From: Peribacillus cavernae
GTDB taxonomy: Bacteria > Bacillota > Bacilli > Bacillales > DSM-1321
Assembly: GCF_003989135.1 (NCBI RefSeq)
Contig: NZ_RYZZ01000018.1
Location: forward strand, 16,596-80,595
DNA: 64,000 bases
Reading direction: 5' to 3'
A program made the translations under genes and the position numbers. The notes below the pieces were generated by a model. That model had not been told where the DNA came from and ran no database searches. It saw nothing but the letters and a program-made list of their open reading frames with translations. The first letter of the stretch is position 1, and each line of letters starts with the position of its first letter. This document shows positions 33,565-43,175 of the stretch, piece by piece.

Positions 33565-36012
33565 ATGCCTTTACATGAGAATTTCCGTGATTTGCCTCTT
33601 GAGGAGGTAATTGGTGACCGCTTCGGGCGGTACAGTAAATATATCATTCAGGAACGAGCACTTCCAGATGCCAGGGACGGATTGAAGCCCGTGCAAAGAC
33701 GGATTTTATATGCGATGCATGTGGAAGGGAACACGCATGAGAAAGCATTCAGGAAAGCGGCGAAAACGGTTGGGAATGTAATTGGCAACTATCATCCGCA
33801 TGGAGACTCTTCGGTTTATGAGGCCATGGTACGGATGAGCCAGGACTGGAAGCTTCGGAAGGTTATGATTGAAATGCACGGCAATAACGGCAGTGTCGAT
33901 GGAGATCCGCCTGCTGCGATGCGTTATACAGAGGCCAGGCTCTCTGCGATTGCTTCTGAATTATTGCGTGATATCGACAAGAGAACTGTGGATTTTATAC
34001 CGAACTTTGATGATACGTCCAACGAACCTGTCGTTCTCCCAGCGATGTATCCTAATTTGCTTGTCAATGGTTCAACCGGTATTTCCGCAGGTTATGCAAC
34101 CGAAATTCCGCCCCATCAATTAGGTGAGGTTATTGATGCAGCAATTATGCGGATTGATAAGCCAGAGGCGACAGTTGATGAACTGATGACGGTCATCAAA
34201 GGGCCCGATTTTCCGACAGGCGGCATTATCCAGGGCGTTGAGGGCATTAAAAAGGCGTATGAAACCGGAAAAGGGAAAATTATCATCCGCAGCAAGGCCG
34301 AAGTGGAAGAAATCCGCGGCGGCAAGCAGCAGATTATCATTACCGAGATTCCTTTTGAGGTGAATAAAGCCAATCTTGTCAAAAAAATCGATGAGCTCCG
34401 TATTGACCGCAAGTTGGAAGGAATTGCTGAGGTACGCGATGAAACAGACCGGACAGGCCTCAGAATTGCCATCGAATTGAAAAAAGAAGCAGATGCAAAT
34501 GGTGTCCTGAATTATTTATACAAAAATACCGATTTGCAGGTGCCTTATAATTTCAACATGATTGCCATTCATAAAAAGCGGCCGACTTTAATGAGCCTTC
34601 CCAAGATGCTCGATGCATATATCGGACACCGCAGGGAAGTCATCATCAACCGCTCCCGTTTTGAATTGCAAAAAGCGCGTGACCGGTCCCATATCGTTGA
34701 CGGCTTAATGAAGGCCCTGTCAATTCTGGACGAAGTCATCAGTACCATCCGTTCTTCAAAGGATAAGCGTGACGCAAAGGATAATCTGATGATAAAGTTC
34801 CAGTTTACCGAACCGCAGGCAGAAGCGATCGTTTCATTGCAGCTATACCGTTTAACGAATACAGATATTACAGCCCTGCAGGCGGAAGCCGAGGAATTAA
34901 ATAAGAAAATTACCGGGCTGAGTAACATTCTAGAAAGTGATAAAGTGCTTTTTCAGGTAATCAAAAAAGAGCTGAAACAGGTTAAAAAAGAGTTCAATGA
35001 TGTACGCCGCTCTGTGATTGTCGAAAAAATCGAAGAAATTAAGATAAATCTTGAGGTACTCATCGCGAGTGAAGATGTGATGGTAACCGTTACGAAGGAA
35101 GGCTATGTCAAACGCACTTCGCTTCGATCTTATGCCGCATCCGGCGGCCTTGACTTTGGCATGAAGGATTCGGATCGCCTTTTGCAAAAGTTTGAAATTA
35201 ACACAACGGATGTCATCTTACTGTTCACAAATAAAGGGAATTATTTGTATTGCCCTGTACACCAGCTTCCTGATATCCGCTGGAAGGAAACAGGCCAGCA
35301 TATTGCGAATATCATTCCGATTGACCGTGATGAGCAAATTGTCAAAGCAATTCCGATAAAGGATTTTGAACAGCCAAGCTATTTATTGTTTACGACAAGA
35401 AACGGCATGGTCAAGAAAACCGAGCTTCTTTCCTACAAAGCACAGCGCTATTCCAAGCCGCTTGTTGCGCTTAATCTAAAAGGTGACGATGAGCTTGTTG
35501 ATGCCCATTTAACAAATGGGCACGGTGACATCTTCCTGGTAACGAACTTCGGGTATGCGCTGTGGTTTGGCGAAGAGGAAGTAGGCATCGTCGGTGCTCG
35601 AGCTGCCGGAGTCAAGGGCATTAACTTAAAAGATGATGATTTTGTCATAGGTGGAAAGATTTTGGATAAACAAAGCGTAGAAGCCATCATAATTGTGACC
35701 CAGCGGGGAGCGATTAAGAAAATGAAGCTCTCTGAGTTTGAAAAATCAAATCGTGCCAAACGCGGTGTAGTTGTTTTACGAGAATTAAAATCCAATCCAC
35801 ACCGTGTGGTCGGTTTTGAAACGGCCTTAATGACTGATTCGATTTTCATAGAATCCGAAAAAGGAACGATTGAAACAATACATGTTTCGTCATTACGATT
35901 CAATGACCGTTATACGAATGGCTCCTTTGTCCTTGATGAAACCGAAAGCGGCAAAGCGAAGGAAACCTGGAAAATCGGCATCGAGGAAAGCAGTGGAACC
36001 CCGGAATCTTAA
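33565..36012 (+). CDS. parC: DNA topoisomerase IV subunit A
   Basis: This subunit cuts and rejoins DNA. The 815-residue protein begins LHENFRDLPLEEVIGDRFGRYSKYII. The quinolone-pocket helix contains NYHPHGDSSVYEAMVRMSQ, and the catalytic Tyr lies in AMRYTEARL near residue 121. The C-terminal pinwheel repeats follow (GYVKRTSLRSYAASG, NGMVKKTELLSYKAQ, GAIKKMKLSEFEKSN). The pocket has Ser-Ser after Asp where resistance changes occur in other species, the sensitive-type sequence. ATG 33565 lies 3 nt after parE. Confidence 0.97.
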   Translation: MPLHENFRDLPLEEVIGDRFGRYSKYIIQERALPDARDGLKPVQRRILYAMHVEGNTHEKAFRKAAKTVGNVIGNYHPHGDSSVYEAMVRMSQDWKLRKVMIEMHGNNGSVDGDPPAAMRYTEARLSAIASELLRDIDKRTVDFIPNFDDTSNEPVVLPAMYPNLLVNGSTGISAGYATEIPPHQLGEVIDAAIMRIDKPEATVDELMTVIKGPDFPTGGIIQGVEGIKKAYETGKGKIIIRSKAEVEEIRGGKQQIIITEIPFEVNKANLVKKIDELRIDRKLEGIAEVRDETDRTGLRIAIELKKEADANGVLNYLYKNTDLQVPYNFNMIAIHKKRPTLMSLPKMLDAYIGHRREVIINRSRFELQKARDRSHIVDGLMKALSILDEVISTIRSSKDKRDAKDNLMIKFQFTEPQAEAIVSLQLYRLTNTDITALQAEAEELNKKITGLSNILESDKVLFQVIKKELKQVKKEFNDVRRSVIVEKIEEIKINLEVLIASEDVMVTVTKEGYVKRTSLRSYAASGGLDFGMKDSDRLLQKFEINTTDVILLFTNKGNYLYCPVHQLPDIRWKETGQHIANIIPIDRDEQIVKAIPIKDFEQPSYLLFTTRNGMVKKTELLSYKAQRYSKPLVALNLKGDDELVDAHLTNGHGDIFLVTNFGYALWFGEEEVGIVGARAAGVKGINLKDDDFVIGGKILDKQSVEAIIIVTQRGAIKKMKLSEFEKSNRAKRGVVVLRELKSNPHRVVGFETALMTDSIFIESEKGTIETIHVSSLRFNDRYTNGSFVLDETESGKAKETWKIGIEESSGTPES

Positions 36013-36020
36013 TAACAGAT

Positions 36021-36058
36021 AAAAAGGACCAAATCGAATAGATTTGGTCCTTTTTATG
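36021..36058 (+). terminator. Terminator of parEC
   Basis: AAAAAGGACCAAATC pairs with GATTTGGTCCTTTTT around a 5-nt loop. Confidence 0.85.
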
Positions 36059-36202
36059 GTCTTTTATTCCGTTTAGGGTCTGTCGCAATAGTCAGCTTAG
36101 GCTTTTGGACAGTTTTTCTTTTGCAAAGATAGTAGAAACCTCCAATAATTTCTTTTCACTTGGAAATAATAAGAAAAAAAGAAACGAAAGAAGGAATAGA
36201 AG

Positions 36203-37006
36203 ATGAAAACAGGTAGAAGGCCAGACAGTTTATTGAAGTTTCTATTCATCTTTTCATGTGTCTTATTTAGTTATCAGGCAGTTGCCGCTGGGAAAACTCC
36301 AACACAAGATGCCCAAACAATTGTAACGAAAGCACTAGACGTGACCGGGGATGGAAAAGTGGATAGCATTTCAATTAAAGGAGTTCCCTATGAGCAAGGT
36401 AGTAAATTTTTAAAGGAAATCAAGCTTGTTGTCAATGGAGGGAAGGCCCAAAAAGTTAGTGTTTCTCTGGATGCCGGGTACGAGCCGAAGCTCCAGTTTG
36501 CTGATTTCAACCGGGATGGTGTGGATGACGTATTCATCACGATTCCGACAGGGTCCAGCGGCGGTCTTGTTAACAGTTATGCCTACACATTTCTCAATGA
36601 TAAAGCTTTTGACTTGACTGTGCCGCCTCCTGTAGCGATAACAGGCCAATTTTTGGACAACTATAAGGCAGCTATTTCAGTTCCTTTGCAGAAAACAATC
36701 ACTTTGGATGTGAGTGACAGAAAGAAGGATTACGAAAGAATCGGGTTATATCAACTCAATGGAAAGTTAAACGAACCGACTGAAGTCATGGTTGACCCTT
36801 ATTCAGTATTGAATATTACTGACATTCAAGGCCTTGGCCAGGGGCTGAAAGGCATTCAACGAGTAAGCGGTGCTTATCACGCCGATGGTCTGGCTGATGT
36901 ATCTTCGGAATGGGTTTACCGAAAAGGAAAGTGGGAATTGCTTTTGACAAAGACGAAGGCCTTTACCGATTTTGAGACAACCTCTGGTCATAAAGAAAAC
37001 AAATAA
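36203..37006 (+). CDS. Secreted protein with EF-hand-like repeats, unknown function
   Basis: The 267-residue protein has a signal peptide (basic start, hydrophobic FLFIFSCVLFSYQAVAA, likely cleavage near residue 29). The mature part contains two calcium-loop-like motifs, DVTGDGKVDSISI and DFNRDGVDDVFI, as in dockerin or FG-GAP-type repeats. The C terminus has VSSEWVYRKGKWELLLTKTK. No catalytic residues are recognised. ATG 36203 follows GAAAGAAGG. It stands alone between the parEC terminator and the TetR gene. A role in the wall, spore surface or calcium binding is conceivable but unproven. Confidence 0.8.
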   Translation: MKTGRRPDSLLKFLFIFSCVLFSYQAVAAGKTPTQDAQTIVTKALDVTGDGKVDSISIKGVPYEQGSKFLKEIKLVVNGGKAQKVSVSLDAGYEPKLQFADFNRDGVDDVFITIPTGSSGGLVNSYAYTFLNDKAFDLTVPPPVAITGQFLDNYKAAISVPLQKTITLDVSDRKKDYERIGLYQLNGKLNEPTEVMVDPYSVLNITDIQGLGQGLKGIQRVSGAYHADGLADVSSEWVYRKGKWELLLTKTKAFTDFETTSGHKENK

Positions 37007-37028
37007 TAGCAATATGCTTAATCGATGA

Positions 37029-37062
37029 GTGAGCTGATTCAGAAGTATCGTGAATCAGCTCA
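37029..37062 (+). terminator. Weak terminator between the EF-hand gene and tetR
   Basis: GAGCTGATTC and GAATCAGCTC form a 10-bp stem followed by ATTGTATTT. No strong T run is present. Confidence 0.5.
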
Positions 37063-37074
37063 TTGTATTTACAA

Positions 37075-37134
37075 TTGACAATTCCGAAAGTTTTGTTAGA
37101 ATCAGAATTGAAATAGGATTTGATAGCGCTTTCA
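37075..37134 (+). promoter_or_regulatory. tetR promoter with cre site
   Basis: TTGACA (37075-37080) and TAGAAT (37097-37102) are spaced 16 nt. TGATAGCGCTTTCA (37121-37134) fits the CcpA cre consensus TGWNANCGNTNWCA and lies just downstream of the start point, a position that usually represses. Confidence 0.7.
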
Positions 37135-37166
37135 AAAGGGGATTCTAAGGAGTGGATGCATTACGG

Positions 37167-37802
37167 ATGGATTTAAAAGACCGCATTATTGAAACATCAC
37201 TTACCCTATTCGAACAGCACGGATTTCATGGTGTCACAGTCAACCAGATTGTGAGTGAAAGCGGAACGTCGAAGGGAGGCTTTTATCATCATTTCCAATC
37301 AAAGGATGAGCTTCTCTTTGTCATCCATGACTATTTTATTTCATATGTTTTAACGAAGGCTAAAGAAACCATTGAAACCAACGATCATCCTACAGAAAAA
37401 ATGCAGAAGATCATCAAATCATTTGTAAAAGTTTTTGATATTTATAAACCCCATATTTCTGTATTCTATCAGGAAAGCATCTATTTAAAACCTCAATATG
37501 TTGATGCCATCAAGGAAAAGCGGCAATCCTACAAGGCGGTACTTTTTGATGTAATCAGGGAAGGGATTGAAAAGAGAGAATTCCGTTCTGAACTGCCTGT
37601 TGAAATTACCGTCATGTCCATTTTAGGAATGGTGAACTGGTCCTATAAATGGTACAAAAAAGATGGGGAAAAGACAATTGAAGAAATCGCAGACATTTAT
37701 GTAGACCTTATTTTACATTCACTACTAACAGAGCAGACAAAGAAAGATGCTAGATTCAAAGAATACTTTTTGGAAAACCACTTAACAGCGAGTAAAAAGT
37801 AA
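37167..37802 (+). CDS. TetR/AcrR-family regulator of the leucine/acyl-CoA operon
   Basis: The 211-residue protein has the TetR helix-turn-helix (DRIIETSLTLFEQHGFHGVTVNQIVSE SGTSKGGFYHHF in two blocks) and an all-helical ligand domain. It is closest in style to FadR/YngK-type acyl-CoA-responsive repressors. It lies just before the degradation operon and a 16-18 bp palindrome in that promoter fits a TetR dimer. ATG 37167 is preferred, as the GTG at 37152 sits on the AAGGAG site. Acyl-CoA as inducer is inferred from family and context. Confidence 0.88.
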   Translation: MDLKDRIIETSLTLFEQHGFHGVTVNQIVSESGTSKGGFYHHFQSKDELLFVIHDYFISYVLTKAKETIETNDHPTEKMQKIIKSFVKVFDIYKPHISVFYQESIYLKPQYVDAIKEKRQSYKAVLFDVIREGIEKREFRSELPVEITVMSILGMVNWSYKWYKKDGEKTIEEIADIYVDLILHSLLTEQTKKDARFKEYFLENHLTASKK

Positions 37803-37804
37803 AG

Positions 37805-37842
37805 CGCTTACATTTATACTTGACAGACCAACCAGTCGGTCT
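37805..37842 (+). promoter_or_regulatory. Operator and promoter of the yngJIHFE-type operon
   Basis: TTGACA (37820-37825) is directly followed by the dyad AGACCAACCAGTCGGTCT (37825-37842), a typical TetR-family operator lying in the -35/-10 spacer. AAGCGCTTACA (37803-37813) resembles one half of a cre site, but its 5' half is off consensus. Confidence 0.7.
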
Positions 37843-37877
37843 CAGTGCCTAAAAATATGTTTTTGAGGAGGCTTTTT

Positions 37878-39020
37878 ATGGATTTTGAACTGTCTAAAGA
37901 ACAGCAAATGATTAAGGAAATGGTCCGTGAATTTGCAGACAAGGAAATTAAGCCGATTGCGATTGAACTGGATGAAAACTCGCAATTTGCGGAAGATGTG
38001 TTCAAGAAGATTGGGGAGCTGGGCTTGCTTGGAATCCCATTTCCGGAAGAATACGGCGGTTCCGGCGGCGATACGGTTTCCTATGCTATCGCAGTGGAGG
38101 AAATCGGCAAGGCGTGCGGCGGTACTGGTTTAAGCTATGCGGCAGCCGTCTCCCTCGGTGCGAGCCCGCTCTATTATTTCGGGACAGAGGAACAAAAGCA
38201 AAAGTACTTGGTTCCGATAGTAAAGGGGGAAACACTTGGAGCATTTGGTTTGACAGAGCCCAATGCCGGAAGTGATGCGGGCGGCACGAGGACACAGGCA
38301 GTCCTCGACGGTGATGAGTACGTAATAAATGGCGAGAAATGCTGGATCACCAATGCCTCCTATTCAGAAACCATCACGGTCACAGCTGTTTCAGGAAAAA
38401 ACGAACGCGGCAAAAATATCATCTCTGCCTTTATCGTCCCGACAAATACCCCAGGCCTTACGATCAAAAGCAACTACGAAAAAATGGGCGTGCGCGCTTC
38501 CAATACATGCGAAATTATTTTAGAGGATGTCCGTGTTCCAAAGGAGAATATATTAGGAGACCCGCAACAAGGCTTCAAACAATTTTTATATACGCTTGAT
38601 GGCGGGCGGATTTCGATTGCCGCTCTAGCGGTTGGCCTGGCACAGGCGGCGTTTGAGCGCGCACTGATCTTTTCCAAAGAACGGCAGCAATTCGGGCAGC
38701 CAATCTCCAATTTTCAGGCGATTCAATTTAAGCTGGCTGACATGGCCATGGAGATCGAGCTTGCCAGGAACATGGTGTATAAAGCAGCCTGGCTGAAGGA
38801 TAACAAGAAGCCTTTTACGAAAGAATCAGCCTATGCCAAGCTTTATGCCAGCGAAATGGCCTTCCGGGTTTGCAACCAGGCGATTCAAATTCATGGAGGA
38901 TCGGGATATATGCGTGAATATGAAGTCGAACGCTTTTTACGGGATGCCAAATTGCTGGAAATCGGTGAGGGAACTTCAGAGATTCAGAGAATTGTAATTG
39001 CTAGACAACTGGGGTGTTAA
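37878..39020 (+). CDS. yngJ: Acyl-CoA dehydrogenase (isovaleryl-CoA type, YngJ)
   Basis: This FAD enzyme oxidises an acyl-CoA to the 2,3-enoyl-CoA. The 380-residue protein has the full fold, with the FAD/substrate loops [16 protein letters not shown] and WITNASYS, and the C-terminal [21 protein letters not shown]. The isovaleryl-CoA specificity is inferred from the operon, which mirrors B. subtilis yngJ. ATG 37878 follows GAGGAGG. A butyryl-CoA dehydrogenase is the alternative. Confidence 0.9.
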   Translation: MDFELSKEQQMIKEMVREFADKEIKPIAIELDENSQFAEDVFKKIGELGLLGIPFPEEYGGSGGDTVSYAIAVEEIGKACGGTGLSYAAAVSLGASPLYYFGTEEQKQKYLVPIVKGETLGAFGLTEPNAGSDAGGTRTQAVLDGDEYVINGEKCWITNASYSETITVTAVSGKNERGKNIISAFIVPTNTPGLTIKSNYEKMGVRASNTCEIILEDVRVPKENILGDPQQGFKQFLYTLDGGRISIAALAVGLAQAAFERALIFSKERQQFGQPISNFQAIQFKLADMAMEIELARNMVYKAAWLKDNKKPFTKESAYAKLYASEMAFRVCNQAIQIHGGSGYMREYEVERFLRDAKLLEIGEGTSEIQRIVIARQLGC

Positions 39021-39098
39021 ACAATCAATCCGAACGCCTCACATCTTCGGGAATCAGCCTAAAGTGTTCATCCAACAATCAATTTTGGGAGGAATCAA

Positions 39099-40745
39099 AT
39101 GTCTGAATTATTGCATGTTACTGTTGGGAAGCTTTTGGAACAAACGGCCAGGAACGAGGGAGAAAAAGAAGCTGTCGTGTACCATGATTTAGGTTTGCGC
39201 TATACGTATAACGAATTTGAAAAAGTTTGCCGCGAAGCAGCACGGGGATTCATGTCGCTTGGGATTGATAAAGGAGACCATATTTCAATTTGGGCAACAA
39301 ATAAGCCCGAATGGCTAATCACTCAATTTTCCACCGCTAAAATGGGTGCCGTCCTTGTCACAGTCAACACAAATTACCGCGCCTCTGAATTGGAGTACTT
39401 GTTGAACCAATCTGATACTTCGACGATCATTTTAATGGAACAATGTAAGGATCATTCCTACATCGAAACGCTTTACGAAATCGTTCCTGAATTAAAAACG
39501 TGTGAGCCTGGGAAACTACAATCTAAAAAACTGCCAAAATTGAAAAATGTCATCGTTCTGGGCAAAAAGCGCTATCCTGGCACTTTTTCCTGGGAGGATG
39601 TCATGGAGGGCATAGATAATGTTTCGGAAGAAATGCTTGATGCCAGGATGGAATCCATGGATCCGGATGATGTAATCAATATGCAATATACATCAGGTAC
39701 GACTGGCTTCCCGAAAGGCGTGATGTTGACGCACTCCAACCTGGTCAATAACGGTTATAACATTGCTGCGTGTATGAAGCTGACTGCAAAAGATCGGATG
39801 TGCATACCAGTCCCGTTTTTCCACTGCTTTGGCTGCGTGCTCGGTACAATGGCATGTGTATCAGTAGGAGCAGCGATGATCCCGCTTGAAGAATTCAACC
39901 CTGAGAAGGTGCTGCGGATTGTAGAGGCTGAAAAATGTACAGCGCTTCACGGCGTGCCGACGATGTTTATCGCTGAATTAAACCTTCCCGACTTTGACAC
40001 ATACAATGTCAGTTCGCTGCGGACAGGAATTATGGCAGGCTCGAACTGTCCGATTGAGGTTATGAAAAACGTCGTAGAAACGATGGGTGCCTCGGAGATC
40101 ACGATTGTATACGGCCAGACTGAATCATCACCAGGAATTACCCAGACGCGGACTGATGACCCGATTGAATTGCGTGTATCCTCTGTCGGGCGGGCGCTTC
40201 CGAATGTTGAAGTTAAAATCGTCGAACCGGGAACATCCAGTGAGCTTGCGCGTGGTGTGCAGGGTGAATTATGCACAAGGGGCTATCATGTCATGAAAGG
40301 CTACTATAACAATCCGGATGCAACCAGGGAAGCGATTGATGAAGAAGGCTGGCTGCATACCGGTGATCTGGCTATCATGGATGAAAACGGCTACTGTAAA
40401 ATTACCGGACGGCTGAAAGACATGATCATCCGCGGCGGCGAGAATATCTATCCTCGTGAAGTGGAAGAGTTTCTCTACCAGCATCCTGCTGTTCTTGACG
40501 TTCAAATAATCGGTGTACCTGATGAAAGGTTCGGGGAAGAAGTGATGGCCTGGATCATCCCGAAAGAAGCTGGAAATATTACTCCGGAAGCAATTAAAGC
40601 ATATTGCAATGGTAAGATTTCCAGGCATAAAATCCCGCGTTATATTCAATTTACAGACCAATATCCCATGACAGCATCAGGCAAGATCCAAAAATATAAG
40701 CTTCGTGAACAATCGCTTGGTCTGTTAACTGAGACGCCACATTAG
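39099..40745 (+). CDS. yngI: AMP-forming acyl-CoA synthetase (YngI type)
   Basis: It activates a carboxylic acid to acyl-CoA through an acyl-adenylate. The 548-residue protein has the P-loop-like motif YTSGTTGFPKGVMLTHSN, the A5 motif YGQTESSPG and the C-terminal GRLKDMIIRGGENIYPREVEEF, with the catalytic Lys in TASGKIQKYKL. The operon suggests isovalerate or other branched short-chain acids as substrate. ATG 39099 follows TTGGGAGGAATCAA. Confidence 0.9.
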   Translation: MSELLHVTVGKLLEQTARNEGEKEAVVYHDLGLRYTYNEFEKVCREAARGFMSLGIDKGDHISIWATNKPEWLITQFSTAKMGAVLVTVNTNYRASELEYLLNQSDTSTIILMEQCKDHSYIETLYEIVPELKTCEPGKLQSKKLPKLKNVIVLGKKRYPGTFSWEDVMEGIDNVSEEMLDARMESMDPDDVINMQYTSGTTGFPKGVMLTHSNLVNNGYNIAACMKLTAKDRMCIPVPFFHCFGCVLGTMACVSVGAAMIPLEEFNPEKVLRIVEAEKCTALHGVPTMFIAELNLPDFDTYNVSSLRTGIMAGSNCPIEVMKNVVETMGASEITIVYGQTESSPGITQTRTDDPIELRVSSVGRALPNVEVKIVEPGTSSELARGVQGELCTRGYHVMKGYYNNPDATREAIDEEGWLHTGDLAIMDENGYCKITGRLKDMIIRGGENIYPREVEEFLYQHPAVLDVQIIGVPDERFGEEVMAWIIPKEAGNITPEAIKAYCNGKISRHKIPRYIQFTDQYPMTASGKIQKYKLREQSLGLLTETPH

Positions 40746-40757
40746 GGAGGGTTTTAT

Positions 40758-42116
40758 ATGTTTAAAAAGATTCTGATTGCCAATCGGGGGGAAATAGCCG
40801 CCAGGGTGATTCGGACCTGTAAAAGTATGGGGATAATCTCTGTTGCCGTATACTCTGAAGCCGATAAAGATGCACCGTTTACAACCATGGCAGATGAAGC
40901 TTACCTCCTGGGAGGGCCGAGAGTAAATGAAAGCTATTTAAACGTAGAGAAGATCATTGAAATCGCAAGGGAGACCCGCTGTGATGCGATTCATCCGGGT
41001 TATGGATTTTTAAGTGAAAATGGCGAGTTTGCCAATCGCTGTAACAGGGAGGGCATTTCCTTCATTGGCCCCGATTCTGATGTCATCCGGAAAATGGGCA
41101 ATAAAGTAGAAGCAAGAAAAATGATGGAGAAAGCCGGCCTGCCGTTAGTGCCGGGGCTTTCCAGACCGCTGGCCGGTAAAGAAGAAGCGTTGCTCGAAGC
41201 CGAAAGAATTGGTTACCCGATCATGTTAAAAGCATCGGCTGGAGGCGGCGGGATCGGCATGCAGGCCGTCCACAACGGCGAAGAGCTCCTCAAGGCATAT
41301 GACGGGAACCAGAAGCGGGCGCAAATGTTCTTTGGCAACGGAGATATGTTCATTGAAAAGCTGATTGAACAGCCAAGGCATATTGAAATCCAAATTCTCG
41401 CCGATGGTGCAGGCCAGGCTGTGTATCTTTGGGAACGCGAATGCTCAATCCAAAGGCGGCACCAAAAGGTGATCGAGGAAGCCCCTTCCGCTTTCCTGGA
41501 TGAAGTGACAAGAAAGAAGATGGGGGAAGCTGCCGTGAAAGCTGTCAAGGCAATCGGCTACAGTAATGCCGGCACCATTGAGTTTTTAGTGGATAAAGAT
41601 AAAAATTTCTTCTTTTTGGAAATGAATACCCGGCTTCAGGTTGAACATCCGGTAACAGAAGAAATTACGGGCCTTGATTTGGTTGAACTGCAAATTCAGA
41701 TTGCCGCAGGTCTTGGTCTTTCTCTCAAACAGAATGAGATTAAACGAGAAGGGCACGCCATTGAAGCGCGGATTTATGCCGAAGATCCGAAGACCTTCTA
41801 CCCTTCACCGGGGAAGATTACCGCGTTACACCTGCCTCAAGGAGAAGGGATTCGCCATGAATTGGCGGTGAATGAAAGTTCGTCGGTAACGCCTTTTTAT
41901 GATCCGATGATTGCCAAACTGGTAGTCAAAGGTTCTACAAGGAATGAAGCAATCGATCGGATGCAGGCCGCCCTTACGGCATATAAGGTGGAGGGAATTA
42001 AGACAAATATTCCAATGCTTAGCGAGATCCTTTCTTATAAAGCATTTAAGCAGGGAGAAACAACGACAGATTTTATTGAAAAGCATTACAAAAAAACACA
42101 ATTACCAACATCGTAG
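40758..42116 (+). CDS. yngH: Biotin carboxylase subunit (YngH type)
   Basis: The 452-residue ATP-grasp enzyme carboxylates biotin on its carrier. Motifs are KILIANRGEIAARVIRTCKSMG, HPGYGFLSENGEFA, the glycine-rich KASAGGGGIGMQ, HIEIQILAD and EMNTRLQVEHPVTE with catalytic residues. It is paralogous to AccC. With the biotin carrier and carboxyltransferase encoded downstream it forms a methylcrotonyl-CoA-carboxylase-like enzyme. ATG 40758 follows AGGGAGGG, 12 nt after yngI. Confidence 0.92.
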   Translation: MFKKILIANRGEIAARVIRTCKSMGIISVAVYSEADKDAPFTTMADEAYLLGGPRVNESYLNVEKIIEIARETRCDAIHPGYGFLSENGEFANRCNREGISFIGPDSDVIRKMGNKVEARKMMEKAGLPLVPGLSRPLAGKEEALLEAERIGYPIMLKASAGGGGIGMQAVHNGEELLKAYDGNQKRAQMFFGNGDMFIEKLIEQPRHIEIQILADGAGQAVYLWERECSIQRRHQKVIEEAPSAFLDEVTRKKMGEAAVKAVKAIGYSNAGTIEFLVDKDKNFFFLEMNTRLQVEHPVTEEITGLDLVELQIQIAAGLGLSLKQNEIKREGHAIEARIYAEDPKTFYPSPGKITALHLPQGEGIRHELAVNESSSVTPFYDPMIAKLVVKGSTRNEAIDRMQAALTAYKVEGIKTNIPMLSEILSYKAFKQGETTTDFIEKHYKKTQLPTS

Positions 42117-42132
42117 ATCGGGAGGAAACGAC

Positions 42133-42345
42133 ATGGCAGAAATAAAAGCAAGCATGGCCGGAAGCGTATGGAAAATCGCAGTATCAGCAGGAGAGACCGT
42201 TACGGAAGGTCAGGACATCGTCATTCTGGAATCAATGAAAATGGAAATACCCATTGCCGCAGAAGCGGATGGCACAGTCAAAGAAATAAAGGTAAATGAA
42301 AGCGATTTTGTGAATGAAGGCGATGTATTAGCGATCATTGAGTAG
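42133..42345 (+). CDS. yngHB: Biotin carboxyl carrier protein (70 aa)
   Basis: The short biotinyl domain reads AEIKASMAGSVWKIAVSAGE and carries the biotinylation motif ESMKMEIPIAAE with the target Lys near residue 36. It serves the carboxylase formed with the flanking genes. ATG 42133 lies 16 nt after yngH, with GGGAGGAAACGAC upstream. The length is about half of AccB, since the N-terminal part is absent, as in B. subtilis YngHB. Confidence 0.92.
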   Translation: MAEIKASMAGSVWKIAVSAGETVTEGQDIVILESMKMEIPIAAEADGTVKEIKVNESDFVNEGDVLAIIE

Positions 42346-42367
42346 AAGGTAATAAAGGAGTGTTCCT

Positions 42368-43150
42368 ATGTCGTCTGTTATCGAACTTAATAGAGATATT
42401 TCAGGCATTGCGATTGTAACACTGAACCGGCCCGAAGCCGCCAATGCATTATCACTGGAGATGTTAAATGAGCTTGACGATGTTCTTAGTCAGCTTCGAT
42501 ATGACCATTCATTAAGGTGCGTCATCCTCACCGGCGCAGGTGAAAAAGCATTTTGTGCCGGGGCTGATCTAAAAGAACGCGTTAGCATGAACGAGCCGGA
42601 AGTGAAAAAGGCAGTCAGATTAATCGGACATACAATTTCAGCAGTGGAAGGGCTGCCTCAGCCTGTCATTGCCGCTATAAACGGCTCGGCATTCGGGGGC
42701 GGGCTTGAGCTGGCGCTTGCCTGCGATATTCGTATCGCAGCAGAAACGGCCAAAATGGGTCTTACCGAAACATCACTCGGGATTATTCCCGGTGCAGGCG
42801 GGACCCAACGGCTGCCACGACTTATCGGTATAGCAAAAGCGAAAGAACTCATCTTTACAGCGCGAAGAATTGACGCCTTTGAAGCAGAGCGACTTGGATT
42901 AATCAGTAAAACTTCAGAAAGAAACCAGTTGCTGACTGAAGCGATTTCATTAGCGAATGAAATCGCCCGTAATGCACCAATTGCCCTGCAGGCTGCAAAA
43001 GAAGCGATAAACCAAGGGGTGGAGACAGACCTTGCTACGGGGTTGAAAATGGAAGAACTTTGTTATGGCATGACAATTCATACAAACGACAGACTGGAAG
43101 GCCTTAATGCTTTTAAAGAAAAAAGAAAACCAATTTTTGCAGGCAAATGA
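42368..43150 (+). CDS. yngF: Enoyl-CoA hydratase (methylglutaconyl-CoA type, YngF)
   Basis: The 260-residue crotonase-family protein contains VTLNRPEAANALSLEML, GEKAFCAGADLKER, the oxyanion hole NGSAFGGGLELALACDIRIA and LGIIPGAGGTQRL with acid/base residues. In the leucine pathway this would hydrate 3-methylglutaconyl-CoA to HMG-CoA. In B. subtilis yngG (HMG-CoA lyase) precedes this gene. Here the gap to yngHB is only 22 nt, so yngG is absent. Confidence 0.9.
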   Translation: MSSVIELNRDISGIAIVTLNRPEAANALSLEMLNELDDVLSQLRYDHSLRCVILTGAGEKAFCAGADLKERVSMNEPEVKKAVRLIGHTISAVEGLPQPVIAAINGSAFGGGLELALACDIRIAAETAKMGLTETSLGIIPGAGGTQRLPRLIGIAKAKELIFTARRIDAFEAERLGLISKTSERNQLLTEAISLANEIARNAPIALQAAKEAINQGVETDLATGLKMEELCYGMTIHTNDRLEGLNAFKEKRKPIFAGK

Positions 43151-43175
43151 ATGATTGTAAGGAGGAGGCTCGCAC

